Assembly: GCF_016106035.1 (NCBI RefSeq)
Contig: NZ_JADKPZ010000017.1
Span: 1 to 41,001, forward strand
Direction of reading: 5' to 3'
Origin: Arcobacter vandammei
GTDB taxonomy: Bacteria; Campylobacterota; Campylobacteria; Campylobacterales; Arcobacteraceae
Length of the DNA: 41,001 bases
Made by a program: the position numbers and the translations under genes. Positions 7,634 to 15,838 of this stretch are shown in pieces (the first letter of the stretch is position 1; each line of letters begins with the position of its first letter). The notes below the pieces were generated by a model. That model was not told the DNA's origin and made no database searches. It saw only the letters and a list, made by a program, of their open reading frames with translations.

Positions 7634-7647
7634 TTATTGTACAATAA
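7634..7647. promoter_or_regulatory. TTATTGTACAATAA palindrome upstream of hemL
   Basis: This perfect 14-bp palindrome lies about 27 bp before the hemL start. Its core TTGTACAA equals the sites found in pairs between acnB and the M48 gene. It could be an operator. On the minus strand TACAAT within it could also serve simply as a -10 hexamer, so the regulatory reading is tentative. Confidence 0.35.
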
Positions 7648-7701
7648 GATATATTAGCAATACTTTATCTACTTACTAATCACTATTTTAAATATTTTTA
7701 C

Positions 7702-7707
7702 TATAAT
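7702..7707 (+). promoter_or_regulatory. -10 element of the tonB-like gene, possibly leaderless
   Basis: A consensus TATAAT is centred about 10 bases before the ATG at 7715. Transcription would start six or seven bases after it, at or next to the ATG. The few bases between show no Shine-Dalgarno sequence, so the messenger may be leaderless. Confidence 0.5.
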
Positions 7708-7714
7708 TCGAACT

Positions 7715-8503
7715 ATGAAAAATATAGTTTTAGCATCTTTAGTATCATTGTTAATCCATCTTCTTTTTTTCTTAAATTTTAAATATGAAAAAAATGAACA
7801 ACAAAATGAAGAGAAAAAGTTTGAAAAAACAGATATTAAATTTGTAAAACTTGAAGAGAAAAAAGTAGAAGTTCCTGTAGAAAAACCAAAAGAAGAGCCT
7901 ATTTCAAAACCAACTCCACCACCAACTAAAAAAGAGATACAAAAACCTATTATTAAAGAAGAAAAAGTTGTTAAAAAAGTAGAAAAACCAAAAGTTTTAG
8001 AAACTCCTAAAAAACCAGTAAAAAAAGAGATTGAAAAAGCAAAAGAGTTTCAAAACAAAGTTTTAAAAGAGCAAGTTGTAACAGATAAACCAAACATTCA
8101 AGATAAAACTTTAGAAAATTTTTTATCTCAAAAAGAGCCTGTAAATAAAGAGGTATTAACTGAGTTAGAAAAACTTTATGGAAAAGAGTTTGATACTTTT
8201 ACAAAGGTTCAAAAAGCATATTTGGAAAAAAATTTAAATAATTTTCAAATAATTACTCAAAGAGTTTTAAATCGTATGGGTTATCCAAAACTAGCTGCAA
8301 AACTTCAAATTGGTGGGGTTAATATTGTTGAGTTTATGTTTCATCCAGATGGAAGTATCACAGGGCTTAAAATCACTAATTCATCTGGATATACAATACT
8401 TGATGATTATAGTTTAGAGTTAATAGAAATAGCCTATAAAGACTATCCAAAACCTACAGAAAAAACAAAAATTAAGTTTCAAGTTTTTTATAGAATCTTT
8501 TAA
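7715..8503 (+). CDS. tonB: TonB-family energy transducer
   Basis: A 262-residue protein with TonB layout. An uncleaved N-terminal membrane anchor (about 3-22, IVLASLVSLLIHLLFFL) includes the conserved Ser-His pair of TonB/TolA helices. A long Lys/Glu/Pro-rich periplasmic spacer follows (about 25-140, many KP, EKPK and PPP segments). The C-terminal domain (about 175-262) has the 'IGGVNIVEFMFHPDGSITGLKITNSSG' strand pair and ends with the beta strand KIKFQVFYRIF. TonB carries proton-motive force from ExbB/ExbD to outer-membrane siderophore or haem receptors. No exbB or exbD is adjacent, so it stands alone. A TolA-like role is less likely given the C-terminal domain. Confidence 0.85.
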   Translation: MKNIVLASLVSLLIHLLFFLNFKYEKNEQQNEEKKFEKTDIKFVKLEEKKVEVPVEKPKEEPISKPTPPPTKKEIQKPIIKEEKVVKKVEKPKVLETPKKPVKKEIEKAKEFQNKVLKEQVVTDKPNIQDKTLENFLSQKEPVNKEVLTELEKLYGKEFDTFTKVQKAYLEKNLNNFQIITQRVLNRMGYPKLAAKLQIGGVNIVEFMFHPDGSITGLKITNSSGYTILDDYSLELIEIAYKDYPKPTEKTKIKFQVFYRIF

Positions 8504-8508
8504 AATAG

Positions 8509-9618
8509 CTACAATTTCCTATCATAGCTATACAAATCCATATATCTAAAAGCTATTAAATTTTCCAATATAGCAATAGTTACAACAAAATTTATAAAAG
8601 AGCTTCCACCATAAGAAAATAGTGGCAAAGGAATACCAACAACAGGGGCAAAACCAATAACCATTAAAATATTTACACTCATATTTAAAAAAATAAGTAA
8701 GGCTAAACCACTTGCAAAAACTTTGACTACAAAATCTTCTTTAAAAAAATAATTTATAGACAAAAGATGAAATATCAAAAGAGAGTATATTACTATCAAA
8801 GTAATAGCTCCCAAAAACCCATATCTTTCAACTAAATAAGCAAAGATAAAATCGCTAGTTGAAATTGGCAAAAATTTTAGTTGAGTTTGTGTAGCTTCAT
8901 TGCTATCTTTACCTGTAAGCCCACCTGAACCAATGGCAATAACACTTTGCTGAACATGATAACTAGGTTTTTCAGCAACAATAAAATCATGAATTCTCTT
9001 TTTTTGATAATCTTTAATCCCATAACTATAAATAAAAGGAGAACTAACTCCTAAAAAAATAATAATTGTAGCCCAAATTTTCCAATTTACTCCAACTAAA
9101 AAAAGTATTCCATAACCAACTAAAAGTAAAACTAATGCTGTTCCTAAATCTGGCTCTTTTGCAATCAATACAAAAGGTAATAAAATATAAAAAGAAAAAT
9201 ATAAAAAATCTTTAAATCCATAGCCATTTTCAGGTGGTTGTCTTACTTGGATTAAATAACCTAACATTAAAATAAAAATAGGTTTTATAAGTTCTGAGGG
9301 CTGAATTGTGGCATGAACAAATGGCAATTCTATCCATCTTTTAGCACCCAATTTTGAAACACCAAAAAGTTCAACAGCTACAAGCAAAATAATTCCAATC
9401 CAATATAAAAATGGAATAATTCTAAGTCTTCTTCTAATTGGTAAAAAAAATACAATTATAAAAACTATCAAAGAGAGTGAATAGTACATTAGCTGTTTAT
9501 TAGCTAGTAATTCGTTTGTTTCACTAATTAAATGATATGATAATAGTATCAAAGGTAAAACAAACATTATTAACAAAAAGTCAAAGTGTGAAATAATTCT
9601 TTTATCTAGTAAATGCAT
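8509..9618 (-). CDS. rodA: Rod shape-determining peptidoglycan glycosyltransferase RodA
   Basis: A 369-residue polytopic SEDS-family glycosyltransferase that polymerises lipid II together with a class B PBP in the elongasome. Diagnostic segments are GAKRWIELPF with IQPSELIKPIFIL, AKEPDLGTALVLLLVGYG, the long external loop with GSGGLTGKDSNEATQTQLKF, and PISTSDFIFAYLVERYGFLGA, where D256 matches the catalytic aspartate. Ten or so membrane helices fit the family. It is tail-to-tail with the tonB-like gene (5 bp gap) and head-to-head with the pseudouridine synthase (19 bp gap). The sequence just upstream of the ATG has TATGAT but no Shine-Dalgarno, so initiation may be leaderless. FtsW is excluded by the RodA-type loop motifs. 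Confidence 0.92.
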   Translation of the reverse strand: MHLLDKRIISHFDFLLIMFVLPLILLSYHLISETNELLANKQLMYYSLSLIVFIIVFFLPIRRRLRIIPFLYWIGIILLVAVELFGVSKLGAKRWIELPFVHATIQPSELIKPIFILMLGYLIQVRQPPENGYGFKDFLYFSFYILLPFVLIAKEPDLGTALVLLLVGYGILFLVGVNWKIWATIIIFLGVSSPFIYSYGIKDYQKKRIHDFIVAEKPSYHVQQSVIAIGSGGLTGKDSNEATQTQLKFLPISTSDFIFAYLVERYGFLGAITLIVIYSLLIFHLLSINYFFKEDFVVKVFASGLALLIFLNMSVNILMVIGFAPVVGIPLPLFSYGGSSFINFVVTIAILENLIAFRYMDLYSYDRKL

Positions 9619-9637
9619 AACAAAAGAGTATCATAAT

Positions 9638-10624
9638 ATGTATAAATATTTTATTGCAACAAATATAGAAAGACTTGATAAATTTCTAGCTTTAAATATA
9701 GAAGCATCAAGAAATCAAATAGAGCAATTAATCAAAAAAGAGTTTGTAAAAGTTGATGAAAAAATCGTAAATAAAACTGGCTTTAAATTAAAAGAAAATC
9801 AAAAAATTGAGGTTTTTTTACCACAAAAAGAGCTTTCAAATACAAAAGATGAAGAGTTTATAAAAGAGTCTTTAAAAGATAAAAATGTAGAGATAATTTA
9901 TGAAGATGATGATATTTTAGTCTTAAATAAACCTTATAATTTAACTGTTCACGATGCTCCTAGTGTAAAAGATGCAACTTTAGTTGATTGGCTAAAACTA
10001 AAAAATATTTCACTATCTACAATAAGTGGCGAAGAAAGACATGGAATTGTCCATAGACTTGATAAAGGAACAAGTGGTTTAATAGTAATTGCAAAAACAA
10101 ATGAAGCACACACCTCTTTAGCAAAGCAGTTAGAAGACAAAAGTATGGGAAGATATTATCTAGCTCTTATTGATATGCCGTTAAAAGATAATTTAATTGT
10201 GGAAAAACCAATAGCAAGAAACCCAAATAATAGATTAAAAATGGATATTATAGAAAATGGAAGATATGCAAAATCTGCATTTTATAAAATATTTTTAAGT
10301 GATAATGAAAAATATGAGCTAATATCTTGTAAACTTTTTACAGGTAGAACTCATCAAATTAGAGTTCATCTAAACTCACTAAATAGGCATATTATAGGAG
10401 ATACTTTATATGGATTTAAGGGCGAATTAAATAAAATAAATAGATTTTTTTTGCACGCATATATCTTATATCTTACTCATCCAACAAAAAATATAAAGAT
10501 GAGCTTTTGTGCAAATTTACCAGATGATATGAGTAATTTTTTAAAAACTAATTTTTCTAAGGATTTTATAGATGAAAAAATTGATACAAGCAACATCATT
10601 AACAACTTTTCTAATCTTAGCTAG
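9638..10624 (+). CDS. RluA-family 23S rRNA pseudouridine synthase (RluC/RluD type)
   Basis: A 328-residue protein with an N-terminal S4 RNA-binding domain (about 10-60: RLDKFLALN, VKVDEKIVNKTGFKLKENQ) and a pseudouridine synthase domain from about 85. The catalytic aspartate is D142 in GIVHRLDKGTSGLIVIAKT. Other landmarks are 'VLNKPYNLTVH' and 'KLFTGRTHQIRVHL'. It isomerises specific uridines of large-subunit rRNA. The 3' end overlaps the flpA-like gene by 53 bp. The same order (pseudouridine synthase then flpA) occurs in Campylobacter jejuni. The start follows AAAAGAG nine bases upstream. Which rRNA positions it modifies cannot be read from sequence. Confidence 0.92.
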   Translation: MYKYFIATNIERLDKFLALNIEASRNQIEQLIKKEFVKVDEKIVNKTGFKLKENQKIEVFLPQKELSNTKDEEFIKESLKDKNVEIIYEDDDILVLNKPYNLTVHDAPSVKDATLVDWLKLKNISLSTISGEERHGIVHRLDKGTSGLIVIAKTNEAHTSLAKQLEDKSMGRYYLALIDMPLKDNLIVEKPIARNPNNRLKMDIIENGRYAKSAFYKIFLSDNEKYELISCKLFTGRTHQIRVHLNSLNRHIIGDTLYGFKGELNKINRFFLHAYILYLTHPTKNIKMSFCANLPDDMSNFLKTNFSKDFIDEKIDTSNIINNFSNLS

Positions 10625-11831
10625 TGGTGGTTGTAGTAACCCATTAGCCTCATTAAACAGCCCAACTACACCAACTGTAAACCAATCAGTTCCAACTGTA
10701 AACTACTCTTCAATCAAATCTCTACCTGATATGATTTCAATTGGTTTTGAGTGGCAAAAAGTAGATGATCCAAGAGTTGTTGGATATAACTTTTATAGAA
10801 CAGAGATAAGTAAAGGTGAAACAACTTTAAAACTTATAGCAAAAATTGATAGTAAACATGCAACTCACTATGTTGATAAAGGCTTAGAGCCAAAAACAAA
10901 ATATGCTTATCAAATATCTTCAAGATTAAGCGATGGAAGTGAATCACCTACAACTGATGCCTATATAGCTGAAACTCTACCAAGAATTAAACCAGTAGCT
11001 TTTGCTCAAGCTGTTTCAAATCTTCCAAAAAAAGTAAAACTTCTTTGGGAGCCACATCCTGATCAAAGAGTAAGTTATTATAGAATTGAGAAATATAACA
11101 CAACTTTAAATGAATGGATATATTTAACAACAATAAATCAAAGATTATCAGCTGAATATATTGATACTGGACTTAGTAATGCAACAGCTCATAAATATAG
11201 AGTAAAATCATTTACTTTTGATGATGTAGAATCTGCCCCAACAAAAGTTTTAGAAGCAACAACAAAACCAGCTCCAAAACCTGTAACTGGGGTAAAGGCT
11301 TCAAATAATATTCCAAAAAAAGTATTTTTAACTTGGAATGCTTCAGCAACTTCTGATGTAGTTCAATATGAGATTCATAGAAGCTCTTATGAGTCATTTG
11401 GTTATAAAAAAGTAGGAACAGTTCAAGCCCTAGAATATACAGATAATATCGATTCAGATGGGAAAACTTACTACTATAAAATAATTCCTATTGATAAAGA
11501 TGGCTTAGAAGGTGATTTTGATTACACTCCTACAAAAGGAGAGAGCTTAGGAAAACCTGCGAAACCTACACTATCTCAAGCAACACTACAAGGTGGAGTT
11601 GCTGTTTTAAATTGGTCTAGTGTTTCAAAAGCAGTTTCATACACTGTTGTAAAAAAGACTAAACAAAATTTCTTTCAATACAAAACAACAAAATTTGACA
11701 ATATAAGTGGAACAAGCTTTCAAGATAGTGATATTATAGATGGAGTAGAGTATAAATATAGTGTTAAATCTGTAGATGAGTTTGGATTAGCTTCTGATGA
11801 ATCAAACGAAATAAGTTTAACAAAAAAATAA
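10572..11831 (+). CDS. flpA: Fibronectin type III repeat lipoprotein, FlpA-like adhesin
   Basis: A 419-residue outer-membrane lipoprotein candidate. The signal peptide ends at an ASGGC-S site (lipid cysteine C21, a slightly unusual lipobox), then a Pro/Thr-rich linker. I count four fibronectin type III repeats, at about 48-135, 140-232, 235-325 and 328-419. Each starts with a 'P..V.L.W....' strand (VKLLWEPHPDQRVSYYRIEK; VFLTWNASATSDVVQYEIHR) and closes with 'Y.Y.V.S.D.......'. The position between an RluA-type gene and trmB matches C. jejuni flpA, which encodes a fibronectin-binding adhesin with three such domains. The start overlaps the upstream gene by 53 bp but has AAGGA at 10559-10563. 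Host-fibronectin binding is inferred by orthology. Confidence 0.85.
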   Translation: MKKLIQATSLTTFLILASGGCSNPLASLNSPTTPTVNQSVPTVNYSSIKSLPDMISIGFEWQKVDDPRVVGYNFYRTEISKGETTLKLIAKIDSKHATHYVDKGLEPKTKYAYQISSRLSDGSESPTTDAYIAETLPRIKPVAFAQAVSNLPKKVKLLWEPHPDQRVSYYRIEKYNTTLNEWIYLTTINQRLSAEYIDTGLSNATAHKYRVKSFTFDDVESAPTKVLEATTKPAPKPVTGVKASNNIPKKVFLTWNASATSDVVQYEIHRSSYESFGYKKVGTVQALEYTDNIDSDGKTYYYKIIPIDKDGLEGDFDYTPTKGESLGKPAKPTLSQATLQGGVAVLNWSSVSKAVSYTVVKKTKQNFFQYKTTKFDNISGTSFQDSDIIDGVEYKYSVKSVDEFGLASDESNEISLTKK

Positions 11832-11847
11832 TTATACAAGAGAAAGA

Positions 11848-13047
11848 ATGCCACATATACTATTTGAAAAAAAAGAGTTAATATCTACACCCTCATCTAT
11901 TGATGGTGTAGATTTTGAGTTTATAGCAAAATCCTTAAATTTTATATCAAATGATAGAAAAATTGAGTACAAAGTTGCAACAAAATATAAAGAAAAAGAG
12001 TTTTTATTAGCAATTAAAGAAAAAGATGAAAACTATATTATAAAGTCAGATAAAGTTACAAGACTTTCACCTGTTGGATTGATAAAAGATGGTTTAAATG
12101 CCTATGTAAAAGAAAATGGTGCAAAAGTTCTATTTTCAAATACAAATAGTTTTAAACAAGATAACAATGAAGAAGAGAAGCATAAATATTTAAAAGATAT
12201 TAACTATTTTGTAGATGAGTTTAAGACACAAAAAGAGATAAATATAGAGATTGGTTTTGGAAGTGGAAGACATCTTTTATATCAAGCAAAACAAAATCCA
12301 AATATTCAGTTTATTGGGCTTGAAATTCACTATCCATCAATTGAACAACTTTTAAAACAACTTGAACTTCAAAATATAACAAATGTTTTGGTTGTAAATT
12401 ATGATGCAAGACTTTTTATGGAGTTTATAGAATCAAATCAAGTTGGAAAAATCTTTGTTCATTTTCCTGTTCCTTGGGATAAAAAACCACATAGAAGAAT
12501 TTACTCAAATGAGTTTGTAAATGAGGCTTTAAGGGTTTTAAAAATTGGTGGAACACTAGAGCTTAGAAGTGATAGTAGAAACTATTTTGATTTTTGTTTA
12601 GGATTACTTACAAACTTACCAAAAGGAAAAATAAGTATTGATATAAACAAAGATTTAGAGGTTTCTAGTAAATATGAAGATAGATGGAAAAAACAGGGGA
12701 AAAATATCTATGATTTAGTTTTAACTTCGCATGAATTTGATGAAAATATAGATTTATCTTATGATTTTTCTTTTGAGAATAGTTTAGATTTAAAAGAGAT
12801 TATCACAAAAATTCCACAAAAAGCAGTTATATTTAATAACTTTTTTGTACATATTGAAGAGTTGTATGAAATAATAGGAAAAAATAACTCATATTTAATA
12901 AAAGTAACTATGGGGAATTTTGATAGACCAGTTACAAAATACATTATAATACAAGAGAAAAAAGCATCATATTATCAAGGAAACCCGCTTCCTACAAGCT
13001 CAAATATAGATGCACATAAAAAATTAAAAGAGATTTTATTTAAATGA
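11848..13047 (+). CDS. trmB: tRNA (guanine-N7-)-methyltransferase
   Basis: A 399-residue SAM-dependent enzyme that makes m7G at position 46 of tRNA. The Rossmann core shows the SAM loop INIEIGFGSGRHLLYQA, the acidic strand end FIGLEIHYPSIEQLLKQ, and the family motif IFVHFPVPWDKKPHRRI with 'LRVLKIGGTLELRSD'. It is much longer than E. coli TrmB (239 residues). The extra N-terminal 125 residues and C-terminal 110 residues are typical of campylobacterotal TrmB and lack a recognised domain. Its stop overlaps the ftsE start (ATGA-type), so it is co-translated with the division genes. Confidence 0.93.
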   Translation: MPHILFEKKELISTPSSIDGVDFEFIAKSLNFISNDRKIEYKVATKYKEKEFLLAIKEKDENYIIKSDKVTRLSPVGLIKDGLNAYVKENGAKVLFSNTNSFKQDNNEEEKHKYLKDINYFVDEFKTQKEINIEIGFGSGRHLLYQAKQNPNIQFIGLEIHYPSIEQLLKQLELQNITNVLVVNYDARLFMEFIESNQVGKIFVHFPVPWDKKPHRRIYSNEFVNEALRVLKIGGTLELRSDSRNYFDFCLGLLTNLPKGKISIDINKDLEVSSKYEDRWKKQGKNIYDLVLTSHEFDENIDLSYDFSFENSLDLKEIITKIPQKAVIFNNFFVHIEELYEIIGKNNSYLIKVTMGNFDRPVTKYIIIQEKKASYYQGNPLPTSSNIDAHKKLKEILFK

Positions 13048-13706
13048 TTGAAGCGACAAATATCTATTTAACTTATGATGACAATAAATATATTATAAAA
13101 AAAGGAAATTTCTCTATAAAACCAAAAGAGTTTATCTTTATTGGTGGAAACTCTGGAAGTGGAAAATCTACACTTTTAAAATCTTTTTATGGAGAAATTC
13201 CTATAAAACACGGAAATTTAAAAATAGCAGGACAAGAAGTTTTTGGAATTGGTGGAAAAAAATTAAGACTTCTTAGAAAAAATATTGGAATAATTTTTCA
13301 AGATTATAAACTTGTAAATGAGTTTACAATTGAAGAAAATATTATGATTCCACTAAAAATAAATGGTTACTCAAACGAAGTTTCAAAAGAACAAGCAAAT
13401 AAACTTTTAGCTCATGTAAGACTTAGCCACAGAGCTGGTTATTATCCAAATGAACTAAGTGGTGGAGAGCAACAAAGAGTTGCAGTTGCAAGAGCTTTGG
13501 CACATAATCCAAAAATTATTATTGCCGATGAACCAACTGGAAACCTAGATGATTATTCAGCTGATTTAGTATGGAATTTATTAAAAGGTGCAAATGAACA
13601 GTTAGGAATTACTGTTGTAGTTGTAACACACCGAGTTCCTAGAAATTTAGGTATAAAATTTAGACAATTATCAATAGATGATGGGATTATTTATGAAGTC
13701 TCTTAA
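13044..13706 (+). CDS. ftsE: Cell division ATP-binding protein FtsE
   Basis: A 220-residue ABC ATPase. Walker A is GNSGSGKST at about 35-43, the Q-loop '[10 protein letters not shown]', the signature [15 protein letters not shown], Walker [13 protein letters not shown] and the switch histidine in VVVVTHR. FtsE with FtsX forms the divisome complex that uses ATP to activate periplasmic murein hydrolysis through EnvC. It overlaps trmB by four bases and ftsX by 14 bases, and the envC-like gene follows, giving a complete FtsEX-EnvC unit. Confidence 0.94.
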   Translation: MIEATNIYLTYDDNKYIIKKGNFSIKPKEFIFIGGNSGSGKSTLLKSFYGEIPIKHGNLKIAGQEVFGIGGKKLRLLRKNIGIIFQDYKLVNEFTIEENIMIPLKINGYSNEVSKEQANKLLAHVRLSHRAGYYPNELSGGEQQRVAVARALAHNPKIIIADEPTGNLDDYSADLVWNLLKGANEQLGITVVVVTHRVPRNLGIKFRQLSIDDGIIYEVS

Positions 13707-14511
13707 AAATATTTTTGCATTCTTAATTCCACTATTATCAATGTTAATAGCATTTTCAATATATTTATTAATAAATAATGTAGTTACAAACTATCAAAGT
13801 AAGATTTCAAAAGATTACTCAATAATAGTAGTTTCATCTTCTGTTTTAACTAAAGAAGCTATGCCAAAATTAGCTGGTATAAATATAGATTCTATTGTAG
13901 CTTTACCAAATGATAAGATTATTGAAAATATAAAAACAAATCTTTCAGATAACTCTATTGAGTTATTAAAACAAAAACTACCAAATTTTTACCAAATACA
14001 CTTGGAAATTTTTCCAACAAGTAGTGAATTAGAAGAGATAAAAAATATTCTTTTAAAAAATAAAGATATAAAAAAAGTAGAAGTTTTTTATAAAAATCAT
14101 AATCAAATCTATCTACTTTTACTATTAATAAATAGTGTATCTTTTATATTATTTTTTATTATTACAATATTCGCAATAATTATTATTGCAAAACAGATAA
14201 AACTTTGGTTTCACGAACATAATATTAAAATATCTATTTTAAGGCTTCATGGAGCTTCAATAATTTATAGTGCTACTTCTATTTTAAATTATGCAATGCT
14301 TAGTGCTTTTTTATCTTTTATTATTAGCTCTATTTTCTTGATTTATGTTTCAAATAATATAGGTGTTTTGTTTCCTCAAGAGTTGCAAGAGATTGTTGAT
14401 ATAAAAATAAATTTATCTATAGAGATTATTAAACTATTTTTACTATCATTTTGTATCTCAATTTTTACCATTTTTGGTGTTTTATTAAAGTATAAGATTA
14501 GCAATGATTAG
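13693..14511 (+). CDS. ftsX: Cell division permease-like protein FtsX
   Basis: A 272-residue protein with the FtsX layout: one N-terminal membrane helix (about 5-25), a large periplasmic loop of about 120 residues, then three helices (about 137-165, 190-220 and 240-265) including 'EHNIKISILRLHGAS' after TM2. I take the ATG at 13693 ([11 protein letters not shown]), preceded by GGGA. An in-frame ATG at 13678 would add five residues. FtsX transmits the FtsE ATPase cycle to the periplasmic activator encoded next. The periplasmic loop would be the EnvC docking site. Confidence 0.88.
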   Translation: MKSLKNIFAFLIPLLSMLIAFSIYLLINNVVTNYQSKISKDYSIIVVSSSVLTKEAMPKLAGINIDSIVALPNDKIIENIKTNLSDNSIELLKQKLPNFYQIHLEIFPTSSELEEIKNILLKNKDIKKVEVFYKNHNQIYLLLLLINSVSFILFFIITIFAIIIIAKQIKLWFHEHNIKISILRLHGASIIYSATSILNYAMLSAFLSFIISSIFLIYVSNNIGVLFPQELQEIVDIKINLSIEIIKLFLLSFCISIFTIFGVLLKYKISND

Positions 14512-15838
14512 AATATTTTTTACACTAATTTTCTCTTTTTATTTGTTACAAGCATCAACTATTGATAAAAAAATACAACAAAATAAAAAACAGCTAGATA
14601 GTACAAAAAAAGAAGAAGAGACAAAAAGTATAAAAATCAAAGAACTTGCTGATAAAATAGAGTCTCAAAATAGTAATATTTCAAATCTTGAAAGAGATAT
14701 AAAACAGGTAAATAGTGATATTGATGAGCATCAAAAACTACTTGAAGAGTCAAAAAATAAGCTAACAGAATTAAAATCTAAATCAAATAAACTAATACAA
14801 GAAAAAACTACAAGTGAAAGCCAAATTGTAGATACTATTGTAGAAGAATTTTCTATTTCAATTGCTTTAAAACTAGCTTCAGAGGACTCTTTACAAGAGT
14901 TAATAGATAATGAAATATATACTCTTTTAGCACAACACTCTAAGGATAAGATTTCTAAAATCAATAATAATTATAATGTAATTACAAATGATTCAACAAC
15001 AAACCAAAAAGATATAGAAAAAATTTCATCTTACATAAATGATAGACAAAAAACAAAAGATAAATTAACAAGCTTAAAGAAACAGCACTCTAGCTCTTTA
15101 GGAGATTTAGAAAAACAACACAAAGCTTATCAAGAAGAGTTGAATAAAGTGGTAAAAAACCAAGAAAGTATTAAAGATCTTCTTTCTCAACTAAATATTT
15201 TAAAAGCAGAAGAGATAAAAAAAGCTGAAGAGTTAGCCAAAGCAAAAGAGGAAGCAGAGAGAAAAAGAAAACTTGAAGCTTTAATGAAAAGCAAAAAAAA
15301 TGAACCAACAAAAGAAGAAGATTCTACTGTTAGCGAAACTAAACCAGAAGTTCAAACAGCAGAAACTAGAAACCAAAAGTTTGCAAAAAATTTAAATCTT
15401 GATGTAAAAAAAGTTGGTTCATCAACAGATGGTATTAAAATTACAAAATACAAAGGTTCAAAAACAATAGCTCCTTTAAAATCTTTTAAAGTTGAAAAAA
15501 ATTTTGGTACATATTATGACCCTGTTTATAAAATAAAATTATTTAATGAATCTATTGTTTTAAGAAGTACAGAACCTCAAGCAAAAGTAGTATCAGTTTT
15601 AAGTGGTAAAGTTGTTTATGCAAAGAAAAATGTTGGAATGCTAGATAATGTTGTAATCATTCAACACGAAGGTGGGCTTCATACAATATACTCTCACTTA
15701 GATGATATAGCCCCTACTTTAGTTGTTGGAAAATGGGTTCAACAAGGCTCTGTTGTTGGAAGGGTAAATGAGAGTTTATCTTTTCAAGTTACAAAAGATT
15801 CAGCACATATAGACCCAAAAGATTTGTTTAAGATATGA
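14504..15838 (+). CDS. envC: EnvC-like murein hydrolase activator with degenerate LytM domain
   Basis: A 444-residue secreted protein: signal peptide (about 1-17, ending LLQAS), long Lys/Glu/Ser/Gln coiled coils (about 20-255), a low-complexity linker, and a C-terminal M23/LytM fold (about 325-444). The LytM fold is recognisable (NVVIIQHEGGLHTIYSHLDD followed by VVGKWVQQGSVVGRV). The zinc ligands are missing: the first HxxxD region reads KIKLFNES, and the final HxH is replaced by LSFQV. This is the state of E. coli EnvC, which activates amidases rather than cutting peptidoglycan itself. Its place directly after ftsEX, with overlapping starts and stops, supports the role. C. jejuni has an M23 family gene at the same position. 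Confidence 0.87.
   Translation: MIRIFFTLIFSFYLLQASTIDKKIQQNKKQLDSTKKEEETKSIKIKELADKIESQNSNISNLERDIKQVNSDIDEHQKLLEESKNKLTELKSKSNKLIQEKTTSESQIVDTIVEEFSISIALKLASEDSLQELIDNEIYTLLAQHSKDKISKINNNYNVITNDSTTNQKDIEKISSYINDRQKTKDKLTSLKKQHSSSLGDLEKQHKAYQEELNKVVKNQESIKDLLSQLNILKAEEIKKAEELAKAKEEAERKRKLEALMKSKKNEPTKEEDSTVSETKPEVQTAETRNQKFAKNLNLDVKKVGSSTDGIKITKYKGSKTIAPLKSFKVEKNFGTYYDPVYKIKLFNESIVLRSTEPQAKVVSVLSGKVVYAKKNVGMLDNVVIIQHEGGLHTIYSHLDDIAPTLVVGKWVQQGSVVGRVNESLSFQVTKDSAHIDPKDLFKI

Noticed and set aside
7608-7714. Fur box upstream of the tonB-like gene
   Set aside because: The region has AATAAT repeats but no convincing 19-bp Fur-type inverted repeat of GATAAT units.
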